From assembly GCA_021825285.1 (NCBI GenBank), contig JAKAHW010000021.1:1-11418 (forward strand): a stretch of DNA of 11,418 bases, given 5' to 3'. A program made the translations under genes and the position numbers. The notes under the pieces are model-generated. The model saw only the letters and a program-made list of their open reading frames with translations. It did not search any database and had not been told where the DNA came from. Positions 1 to 6,515 of the stretch are shown here, one piece after another. This stretch comes from a bacterium. Lineage in GTDB: Bacteria; Patescibacteria; Microgenomatia; Levybacterales; GWA1-39-11. Positions within the stretch are counted from its first letter, which is position 1. Every line of letters begins with the position of its first letter.

Positions 1-1339
1 CAAGAGCTCTCCCTGCATCCCTAACTGAGCCTCTCGCTTCCATTGTTCCAAAAGTTATAATTTGGGCAACCTTGTCTTCTCCGTATTTTTCAGTAACATA
101 TTTTATGACTTCGTCACGTCTCGTATCAGCAAAATCAAGGTCTATATCGGGAGCTGATGGTCTGTACGGATTTAAAAACCTTTCAAATGGAAGCTTGAAG
201 TAAAAAGGGTCCACGTCAGTAATATTAAGGGCGTAAGAAACAGCAGATCCGGCGGCTGATCCCCTTCCCGGACCTACGGAGATACCATTTTCTTTTGCCC
301 AATTTACAAAGTCGGAGACTATAAGAAAATACGCCTCGTATCCTTTTTTCGTGATGATAGAAAGCTCATAATCTACCCTTTCACGGATTTCATCCGTTAC
401 TTCCTCAAATCTTTTCTCAAGCCCTTCATAAACAAGTTTTTTTAAGTATACTTCCGCTGATAATCCATCCGGAACATCAAAAATAGGCATAATCCACTTT
501 CCGAGCTCTAACTCGAGATCGCACATTTCGGCTATTTTTACAGAATTTGATATGGCTTCAGGTAAATCTTGGAAAAGGGCTTCCATCTCCTCAGTGGGCT
601 TGATATAGAAATCCGGGGAGTCCATCATTGTTAATTTACGGTTAGGAGTATCAATTGTTGTCTGTGTTCCGATACATAAAAGGATTTCCTGAGCTTCTGA
701 GTCTGTTTTTCCTATATAGTGGTTGTCGTTTGTCGCAACAAGAGGAATTCCTTCGCGTCTTGAAACTTCAATCAACTTTTTATTTAGCGGTTCTTGAAGA
801 GGCACATTTAAGTGTCTTTGAACTTCAAGATACAAGTTGTCTTTAAATATTGCTTGGAGTTGTTTTAATCTTTTGGTTGCCTCTTCATTTTCATTATTCA
901 ATAACGGTTCGCTAATGTATCCGTTTACGCAGGCGGTAAGACAAATTAAGCCCTCAGAAAATTCTTGAAGTAAATGGATGTCAGTTCTTGGTTTGTAGTA
1001 AAATCCTTCAAGATGTGAAGCCGATACTATCTTCATTAAATTCTTGTAACCGCTATTATTTTTGGCAAGCAAAATTAAATGATTATAGTCTTTATCTTCA
1101 ACAGTTTTATCGTGTCTGGTTTTTTTCGCAATATATATTTCGCATCCAATTATTGGTTTGATTCCGGCTTCTTTACAAGCTTTATAAAACTTGATAGTTC
1201 CATACATATTTCCGTGGTCCGTAATTGCTAAAGCCGGCATACCCAACTCTTTTGCGCGGTTAACCATGTCGTTCATTTTAGAAAGACCGTCCAATAAAGA
1301 ATACTCGGAGTGGTTATGAAGGTGTACGAAATCTGCCAT
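1..1339 (-). CDS. dnaE: DNA polymerase III alpha subunit (replicative), N-terminal part, cut by window edge
   Basis: The catalytic subunit of the replicative DNA polymerase; 446 N-terminal codons of a protein usually over 1,000 residues, the rest lying beyond base 1. The start ATG gives [18 protein letters not shown], the classic opening of the PHP domain. All positions that bind metals in active DnaE PHP domains appear present: H8/H10, D17, H42 (ITDHGN), E67 (GCEIY), H87, C137, D205 and H207 (NDNHY). This predicts an intact PHP 3'-5' proofreading site (inference). The polymerase core begins with [10 protein letters not shown] (357-366) and the PDIDLDF motif, with catalytic Asp 400 and 402. 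The reading frame is open throughout. The ATG lies one base after the stop of the GGDEF gene, with no room for its own promoter, so it is probably co-expressed with gatCAB. Identification is secure. Confidence 0.97.
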   Translation of the reverse strand, partial: MADFVHLHNHSEYSLLDGLSKMNDMVNRAKELGMPALAITDHGNMYGTIKFYKACKEAGIKPIIGCEIYIAKKTRHDKTVEDKDYNHLILLAKNNSGYKNLMKIVSASHLEGFYYKPRTDIHLLQEFSEGLICLTACVNGYISEPLLNNENEEATKRLKQLQAIFKDNLYLEVQRHLNVPLQEPLNKKLIEVSRREGIPLVATNDNHYIGKTDSEAQEILLCIGTQTTIDTPNRKLTMMDSPDFYIKPTEEMEALFQDLPEAISNSVKIAEMCDLELELGKWIMPIFDVPDGLSAEVYLKKLVYEGLEKRFEEVTDEIRERVDYELSIITKKGYEAYFLIVSDFVNWAKENGISVGPGRGSAAGSAVSYALNITDVDPFYFKLPFERFLNPYRPSAPDIDLDFADTRRDEVIKYVTEKYGEDKVAQIITFGTMEARGSVRDAGRAL

Positions 1340-1340
1340 T

Positions 1341-2138
1341 TTAAGCTACTTTTGTATCCGGTATGTAAACTTCTGTTCTGTTTTTTCCCATAGTTTTTGC
1401 TCTATATAGTGCTATGTCTGAAAATTTTTTATTTCCTGTTATTCCCTCATCTCTATTAAGCATTGTCCCACCAATGCTAGTTGTTAATTTCCTTTGTTGA
1501 CCTTCAAATTCAAAAGTCTCTTCCTCAAGAGCTTTTCTTATTCTTTCTGCGGCTTTAATCAAGCCTTCGTTTGTTGTGTCATATATCAAAACTGCATGTT
1601 CGTCTCCGTGAAGATGGTAAATTTCATCAGGTGTTCTAATTGGACCCTTTTTAGAATTACCTGACCTTAATTTGCTCTGTATGACTTTATTAAACCAGAC
1701 AATCGCCTCGTCTCCGGCTTCGTGACCTAATGTATCATTTACCTGTTTAAATCCATCTAGGTCTAACATCAATAACCCGGCATTTTGTTGATACAATGCA
1801 GCTGCCAGATCTTGTAAAAATTTCCTTTCATTTCCGGTACCAGTTTTTTCATCAGTTAACAATTCGTCCGTTGCTGCATCAAGCATTACAGCTTTTTTAC
1901 TCCCTGTGTCTTCTAGGTTTGTAACATTTTTTGCCCAATCTAGGATTACCGAATTTGGATCTTGGCCTTCAGCGATCTTTTGCACACCTTCTGCGAAATA
2001 ATTTCCCCAATTTTCCTCTCTTTCTATTCTTGTTTGTGCTTTAGGGTCCTGAAACCTTCCTTTATCAGGATGATTAAAAGAGATGCTTTCCCCTGTTTCT
2101 GGAGGATTTTGGGCGGGAACCTCGTTAAATTCACTCAT
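1341..2138 (-). CDS. Soluble GGDEF-domain protein with altered active site (HGDEH) and intact I-site; possible c-di-GMP sensor
   Basis: 265 residues. The first ~40 are polar and Pro/Glu-rich, probably disordered; 41-90 look helical; no membrane segment or known sensor domain is visible, so it should be cytosolic. A GGDEF domain spans about 94-258: TGTGNERKF (99-107), the Mg/GTP-binding stretch [18 protein letters not shown] (126-143) with D126, D128, N134 and D143, SIGG (221-224) and [12 protein letters not shown] (243-254). The signature is HGDEH (177-181) in place of GGDEF: the metal-ligand position keeps an acid (D179) but the first Gly and the final Phe are both His. RTPD (168-171) precedes the signature by exactly five residues, the spacing of the c-di-GMP inhibitory site. 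Either it is a weak cyclase or it has become a receptor; the sequence cannot decide. The start overlaps the gatB stop by four bases, and its stop is one base before dnaE, so it is translationally coupled to both. Confidence 0.9.
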   Translation of the reverse strand: MSEFNEVPAQNPPETGESISFNHPDKGRFQDPKAQTRIEREENWGNYFAEGVQKIAEGQDPNSVILDWAKNVTNLEDTGSKKAVMLDAATDELLTDEKTGTGNERKFLQDLAAALYQQNAGLLMLDLDGFKQVNDTLGHEAGDEAIVWFNKVIQSKLRSGNSKKGPIRTPDEIYHLHGDEHAVLIYDTTNEGLIKAAERIRKALEEETFEFEGQQRKLTTSIGGTMLNRDEGITGNKKFSDIALYRAKTMGKNRTEVYIPDTKVA

Positions 2139-3469
2139 ATAAGTTCCTTAATTTTGTCTATTACTGTTTTTATATCTACCTTCATCTTTAATTCTCGCAT
2201 AACTTGGCCTAACAAAAATTGAAAAACATTTTCTTTACCAGATTTATATTCTTCTACTGCTTTTGAGTTTTCATTTAATACCTTTTTAACCGCGTTTTCA
2301 AGTAATTCTGGACTTATTTCTTCTTTTTTATTTTCCGCTAAAACCATTTCAATAAGTCTTGCGGGAAGTATGTTGTCTGTGTCGATTTTCCTGTTAATTA
2401 TTAGGTTTGCAATTTGTTTTGCAGATACATTGTGAGCTTTACCTACTTTTACTGCCTCTTCAAAATAATCCGCCATATTTTTTTCTCTTGTAACGATTTC
2501 TGCATCATAGGGTGAAAGACCAAACTCTTTTTGGAACCGTTCCATCTTTTCACCAGGTAGCTCTCCGATTTTGTCCGCCAATGCTTGAATTTGTTCATCA
2601 GTAAACAAAATAGGCGGAATATCAGGCTCAGGGAAGTATCTGTAATCGTGCGCTTCTTCTTTTGACCTTTGCGAAACAGTTTCGTTTTTCGTTTCGTTCC
2701 ATCCTCTTGTTTCCTGAATGGGTGTTTGACCATCATCTAAAATTTTAGCTTGTCTCTTAATTTCAAATTTTATAGCCTTTCCAACAAAACTAAATGAATT
2801 TATATTTTTTACTTCAACCTTATATTTTGGTAATTCGCCGAAACCTATTTCTGCTAGGGATATGTTTGGTTCTAGGCGCATTTCCCCTTTTTCCATATCC
2901 GCATTAGAAACATCAAGATAACGGACAATTTTTTGAAGTTTTTGGAGGTACTGGATTACTTGAAACTCATTATCAAAGTCAGGCTCCGTGACAATTTCAA
3001 CAAGCGGAACTCCAGAACGGTTGAAATCGACTAAAGAAACTTTTTTCCCATCAATGGTTGTGTGAGTAAGTTTCCCCGTATCTTCCTCCATGTGCACACG
3101 AGTTATTCCTATAGTTTTGGTTTCTTTTGAATCTTTATCCTTTTGAACAGTAATTGATCCTTTTTCGCCAAAAGGCTGGTCGTATTGGCTGATTTGATAG
3201 CCTTTGGCAAGATCAGGATAAAAATAATTTTTTCGGTCAAATTTTGAGACTTTATTGATCTTGCAGTTCAAGCTTTGCGCAATCATCACGCACCATTCTA
3301 TGGCTTTTTTATTAGGAATAGGAAGTGCTCCGGGAAGTCCAAGACAAACAGGGCATGTGTGAGTGTTTGGTTTTTCGCCAAAATAAAAAGCCGTGCATCC
3401 ACAAAACATTTTAGAGTTTGTTTTCAACTCTACATGTACCTCAAGCCCGATAATTGGTTTATAGTTCAT
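2135..3469 (-). CDS. gatB: Asp/Glu-tRNA(Asn/Gln) amidotransferase subunit B
   Basis: The kinase and tRNA-binding subunit of GatCAB. It phosphorylates the carboxylate of Glu or Asp mischarged on tRNA-Gln or tRNA-Asn and transfers ammonia delivered from GatA. The 444 residues begin with IIGLEVHVEL (6-15), with E10 and H12 in the metal site. A four-cysteine zinc ribbon (C23, C25, C39, C42) follows, then PDLAKGYQISQYDQP (85-99), HMEEDTGKL (126-134), VDFNRSGVPLVEIV (147-160) and DYRYFPEPDIPP (275-286). The C-terminal ~150 residues form the helical and YqeY-like tail that contacts tRNA, ending GQVMRELKMKVD. It is slightly shorter than typical GatB (~475 residues). It overlaps gatA by four bases upstream and the GGDEF gene by four bases downstream, so translational coupling is likely. 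No independent promoter is visible. Confidence 0.97.
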   Translation of the reverse strand: MNYKPIIGLEVHVELKTNSKMFCGCTAFYFGEKPNTHTCPVCLGLPGALPIPNKKAIEWCVMIAQSLNCKINKVSKFDRKNYFYPDLAKGYQISQYDQPFGEKGSITVQKDKDSKETKTIGITRVHMEEDTGKLTHTTIDGKKVSLVDFNRSGVPLVEIVTEPDFDNEFQVIQYLQKLQKIVRYLDVSNADMEKGEMRLEPNISLAEIGFGELPKYKVEVKNINSFSFVGKAIKFEIKRQAKILDDGQTPIQETRGWNETKNETVSQRSKEEAHDYRYFPEPDIPPILFTDEQIQALADKIGELPGEKMERFQKEFGLSPYDAEIVTREKNMADYFEEAVKVGKAHNVSAKQIANLIINRKIDTDNILPARLIEMVLAENKKEEISPELLENAVKKVLNENSKAVEEYKSGKENVFQFLLGQVMRELKMKVDIKTVIDKIKELI

Positions 3470-4875
3470 AGATTTGGTTTTTTACCTCTAAAGTCCGTAT
3501 GCTTTTCAAATTGATGGGCAACTCTTAGGATTAATTCTTCCGAAAACTGAGGGCCCATTATTTGAAGTCCGATAGGAAGATCCTCCTTTGTAAAGCCGGA
3601 ACGGACATTTATTCCCGGTAGTCCTGCGATGGAGGATGGTTCAACTAATGCGTCTGCTAATTCTCCAAACATAGCTTGGCCTTCGGATGCTCCTAAAGCA
3701 AGTGCCGGAGTAGGGCTTGTTGGAGCAACGATTACATCTACGTCCTTGAATGCATCTTCGAAGTTATTGATTATTACGGTTCTGACTTGTTGGGCTTTTT
3801 TATAAAAGGCATCGTAATATCCGGCAGATAGAGTATAGGTTCCAAGCATTATCCTTCTCTTTGCCTCATCTTTGAAAGCGATTCTATCTTCTCCGTATCG
3901 CACGCCATCGTATCTAGCTAAATTTGATGAAACTTCAGATCTTTGAATAATTGTATAAACAGCAACAGAGTATTTTGGGGGGAATAATTTTGTACTTTTT
4001 ATTTTTGCTCCAAGTTTTTCCAAAACTTTTAATGACTCCTTAACAGAACTTGCTACTTGGTTATCAACCCCTTCAAAATAGTCTTCTGAAACTCCAATTC
4101 TAAGACCGGAAATTGCGTCATTAATGTTCGTTAGGTAATCCGGGACGTTTCTCGGAGAGGTTGTTGCATCCATGGGATCTTTTCCTGCTAAGATTTGTAA
4201 TATGTAAGCGCTATCTTCGACAGTCTTAGTCATTGGCCCGGGAGAGTCAAGAGACGAACCCATTGCAACCACTCCGTATCTACTAACCCTTCCATAAGTA
4301 GGTTTAAGTCCCACTATTCCACACCAAGAGGCAGGCTGACGGATAGAGCCAGCAGTTTCAGAACCTATAGCGGCTATTGTTTCATCTGCTGCTACTGCTG
4401 CTGCACTTCCTCCGGAAGAGCCTCCGGGTAGATGATTTACGTTCCAGGGGTTTTTTGTTGCTCCATAGTCGGAAGTTTCTGTTGAAGAGCCATGAGCCCA
4501 GGCATCCATATTAGCTTTTCCAATCATTACTATTCCTGCATCTTTAAGCTTTTTGACTACTGTCGAATCAAATGGAGGTATGTAAGAATCTAATAGTTTG
4601 CTCGATGCTGTAGTTTTTGTCCCTTGGGTCGAAAAATTGTCTTTAATGACGAAAGGGACACCAAGAAGAGGAAGATCGACTCCGTTCGCAATTGCGTCGT
4701 CTGCATTTTTAGCTCTCACAAGAGCTTCCTTCTCAGTAACCGTTACCAAAGCATTTATCTTAGGTTCTACCTGTTTGATCCTCTTAATTGTTGCTTCAGT
4801 TATCTCAACCGATGAAAACTTTTTTTTCTTTAAGCCTTCAATTGCTTCTGTTAACGTTAGTTCGTTTAAATTCAT
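3466..4875 (-). CDS. gatA: Asp/Glu-tRNA(Asn/Gln) amidotransferase subunit A (amidase)
   Basis: The glutaminase subunit of GatCAB, a member of the amidase-signature family, which hydrolyses glutamine and channels ammonia to GatB. It has 469 residues, close to normal family length. The Ser-cisSer-Lys triad is visible: K78 in PFVIKDN, the cis-Ser S153 in GGSSGGSAA (151-159), and the nucleophile S177. The nucleophile loop reads GSETAGSIRQPA (171-182) where most family members have GSDTGGSIRQPA; this is a conservative variant of the oxyanion loop and there is no sign of inactivation. KPTYGRVSRYG (191-201) is also typical. Its start shares one base with the gatC stop (TAATG) and its stop overlaps gatB by four bases. 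The gene order C-A-B is the common bacterial one. Confidence 0.98.
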   Translation of the reverse strand: MNLNELTLTEAIEGLKKKKFSSVEITEATIKRIKQVEPKINALVTVTEKEALVRAKNADDAIANGVDLPLLGVPFVIKDNFSTQGTKTTASSKLLDSYIPPFDSTVVKKLKDAGIVMIGKANMDAWAHGSSTETSDYGATKNPWNVNHLPGGSSGGSAAAVAADETIAAIGSETAGSIRQPASWCGIVGLKPTYGRVSRYGVVAMGSSLDSPGPMTKTVEDSAYILQILAGKDPMDATTSPRNVPDYLTNINDAISGLRIGVSEDYFEGVDNQVASSVKESLKVLEKLGAKIKSTKLFPPKYSVAVYTIIQRSEVSSNLARYDGVRYGEDRIAFKDEAKRRIMLGTYTLSAGYYDAFYKKAQQVRTVIINNFEDAFKDVDVIVAPTSPTPALALGASEGQAMFGELADALVEPSSIAGLPGINVRSGFTKEDLPIGLQIMGPQFSEELILRVAHQFEKHTDFRGKKPNL

Positions 4876-5156
4876 TATTCCTCCAAAACTGCATTAACTT
4901 TAAAAAACCCATTATAAGTTGATTTTGCATTCTTTAGCGCTTCGTCCTGGGAAAGGGATGGGGTAGTTGTGTCTTCACGCGCAACATTTGTTAGGCCTGT
5001 TACTTGACTTGTTGGCTCGGTATCTTTAGTATCTATTTCTTTTAGATTTTCTATGTAAGAGACAGTCTCGTCTAGCTGTTTTTCAAATAGTGTTTCCTCA
5101 GAAGTACTTAAAGAGAGGCTTGCCAGTTTTGCAACTTTTTTTACATCAATTTTCAT
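4875..5156 (-). CDS. gatC: Asp/Glu-tRNA(Asn/Gln) amidotransferase subunit C
   Basis: The small stabilising subunit that wraps around GatA and joins it to GatB. It has 93 residues, the usual family length. The N-terminal helix pair VKKVAKLASLSLS...LFEKQLDETVSYIENLKEIDT and the loop around TEPTSQVTGLTNVAREDT are the recognisable family pattern (normally 'ID...V.P...', then 'N..REDe'). Placement directly before gatA confirms it. The ATG overlaps the stop of the asparaginase-like gene by four bases, so gatC is probably translated by coupling from that gene; no Shine-Dalgarno site of its own stands out. Confidence 0.95.
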   Translation of the reverse strand: MKIDVKKVAKLASLSLSTSEETLFEKQLDETVSYIENLKEIDTKDTEPTSQVTGLTNVAREDTTTPSLSQDEALKNAKSTYNGFFKVNAVLEE

Positions 5157-5683
5157 TGCGCATCTTTAAAGGTAGAATAAAATTTTCCCTCTTCTATGTT
5201 TTTTGCTACTTCCTCAGGAGTGAAGGCCTGTGTGTTCATGCATACATAAACTCCCGGTTTAAGGTTTTGGAGCATAGCGATAGTGAAACCTAAATTAAAT
5301 GGTCCGTCAGAGAAATCGAAGCCCTTTATTGGAACCATTGAACCCGTGAGTATAATTACCTGATCGCTTCTTTTTAAATTTTCTTTAAGGTACCTTGAAG
5401 TGTCGGGCATTGTATATGTTCCATGAGTAACCAATATTTTTTCAGAATCGCTTTTTTCGATTTCTTCAAGAACTTTTTTTCTATCAATATCATTTATTTC
5501 TCGGCTATCTTTCATGCAGACCTCTGTAAACTTAAGCTCTTGAGGAAACTTTAAGTTTTTTCCGAGTTCTGAGAAATATTCGGGGAGAGTGGAGTGTTCG
5601 CTTACAACTACGGTGTCTTTTGCTCCGCTCCAAACAGAGTCAATTGTTCCTCCCGTTAATATTATGTGAATCGAATCTTTCAT
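5153..5683 (-). CDS. Short single-domain asparaginase-like protein, THGTYT variant
   Basis: 176 residues matching only the N-terminal domain of the bacterial type I/II L-asparaginase family (normally ~330 residues). ILTGGTID (8-15) carries the first catalytic Thr (T13), DS at 59-60 is the substrate-binding pair, THGTYT (86-91) the second catalytic site, and TGSMVP...DGPFNLG (113-132) the later core motif. The C-terminal domain is absent, but the end is a clean stop overlapping gatC. Naturally short asparaginases are known (the Rhodospirillum rubrum enzyme is about 172 residues, from memory), so this may be a family form and not a truncation. The oddity is Y90 in place of the Asp of THGTDT, which normally helps activate the nucleophile; hydrolysis may be reduced or the substrate changed. 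As first gene of the block leading into gatCAB it could relate to amide or ammonia supply, but that is inference. It is not the same as GatD of MurT-GatD. Confidence 0.82.
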   Translation of the reverse strand: MKDSIHIILTGGTIDSVWSGAKDTVVVSEHSTLPEYFSELGKNLKFPQELKFTEVCMKDSREINDIDRKKVLEEIEKSDSEKILVTHGTYTMPDTSRYLKENLKRSDQVIILTGSMVPIKGFDFSDGPFNLGFTIAMLQNLKPGVYVCMNTQAFTPEEVAKNIEEGKFYSTFKDAQ

Positions 5684-5690
5684 AAGTCTG

Positions 5691-5719
5691 ATTATATCTG
5701 AAACATACAGTTATTCCAA
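5691..5719 (-). promoter_or_regulatory. Candidate sigma-70 promoter for the asparaginase-like/gatCAB/GGDEF/dnaE block
   Basis: In the 46-base gap after the gatD stop, the minus strand carries TTGGAA (-35, 5719-5714, 4 of 6 to consensus), a 17-base spacer, and a perfect TATAAT (-10, 5696-5691). Only seven bases separate the -10 box from the ATG at 5683, so transcription would begin at or within one base of the start codon and give a leaderless mRNA. No Shine-Dalgarno-like sequence is present in those bases, which agrees with this reading. Confidence 0.6.
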
Positions 5720-5729
5720 GACAAAATTA

Positions 5730-6515
5730 TTATTTTAGTCTATTTAGAATTTCATCTTTTGCTTTTTGTTCAAGCGAGTCATCGAGTTCTTCAAGCTCTA
5801 TTTTCTTGCCATATTTTATTTCTAAAGCTTTTTGGATAAACCAATCGGCAAGCTCCGGGTTTTTTGAAAGAATCGGGCCGTGAAAATAGGTGCCGATAGC
5901 GTTTTTGTAATGAACTCCTTCAGTGTTATCTTCTCCATTATTTCCAAACCCTGAAACAATTTCAGCGAACGCCTGGGATTTATCCTCAAGATAAGTTCTT
6001 CCGCCGTGGTTTTCAAAACCAACGAGATAGGGACTAGTAATTCGCGAATAGTGAATAGGTTTGGCAATTACGTTTCCGATAAGTCTTTTTGCAGTTTCTC
6101 CGGGATTTTCTGTATAGAGATTGAAGAGGCTTAATCCATGAAGTTTTTTTCCGTCTGCAGTTTTATAAAATTTTCCAAGAAATTGGTAAGCTCCACAGAT
6201 GAATAGTCCCGGCTTTCCATCCTCAACCATTTTGATTAGCGTTTTTCCTTTGTTTTTTAGCAAATCTTCATTTACGATTTTCTGCTGCGTATCTTGGGCT
6301 CCTCCCATAAAGACTAAATCGCAATCTGATAACTTCTTTTCGTCGGTTTCAACAGTAATTTGTTCTACTTTTGTTTCGATTCCCCGCCATTTGGCCCGAT
6401 TTGCCAAAATCATCACGTTTCCCCTGTCTCCATATGTATTCATAAGATCAGGGTAAAGCCAGCCGATGGTTAAGGATTGATTATTGACTATTGATGATTG
6501 ACGATTTTTCTTCAT
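5730..6515 (-). CDS. gatD: Lipid II isoglutaminyl synthase, glutamine amidotransferase subunit GatD
   Basis: The glutaminase half of MurT-GatD, which amidates the alpha-carboxyl of D-Glu in the lipid II stem peptide to D-isoglutamine in the cytoplasm. It has 261 residues with a CobB/CobQ-like class I amidotransferase fold. Diagnostic stretches are GWLYPDLMNTYGDRGNV (18-34), VFMGGAQD (68-75), the nucleophile C107 in ICGAYQFLG (106-114), FENHGGRT (167-174) and the catalytic H212 in GTYFHGPIL (208-216). The ATG overlaps the murT stop by four bases, the usual murT-gatD order. Residues ~5-14 (RQSSIVNNQS) are encoded by a heptamer repeat tract; the conserved domain starts right after it with no other start codon close by, so the repeat appears to be translated as an N-terminal extension. 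This is unrelated to archaeal GatD of GatDE. Confidence 0.95.
   Translation of the reverse strand: MKKNRQSSIVNNQSLTIGWLYPDLMNTYGDRGNVMILANRAKWRGIETKVEQITVETDEKKLSDCDLVFMGGAQDTQQKIVNEDLLKNKGKTLIKMVEDGKPGLFICGAYQFLGKFYKTADGKKLHGLSLFNLYTENPGETAKRLIGNVIAKPIHYSRITSPYLVGFENHGGRTYLEDKSQAFAEIVSGFGNNGEDNTEGVHYKNAIGTYFHGPILSKNPELADWFIQKALEIKYGKKIELEELDDSLEQKAKDEILNRLK
6475..6502. repeat. Heptamer-phased degenerate tandem repeat inside the 5' end of gatD
   Basis: Four consecutive 7-base units on the plus strand: GATTGAT, TATTGAC, TATTGAT, GATTGAC (consensus KATTGAY), with a decayed fifth unit GATTTTT at 6503-6509. Because 7 is not a multiple of 3, the tract runs through all frames; in the gatD frame it gives a Gln/Asn/Ser/Ile/Val-rich peptide just after the start codon. 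A second heptamer tract with another consensus lies upstream of htpX. Confidence 0.7.

Noticed and set aside
1962..2222. 86-codon plus-strand frame across the gatB/GGDEF junction
   Set aside because: Antisense to two well-supported overlapping genes; no motif or start signal.
5153..5683. Frameshifted or broken full-length asparaginase
   Set aside because: After the stop the sequence continues directly into gatC with a four-base overlap, so no remnant of a C-terminal domain exists; short single-domain asparaginases are a known form.
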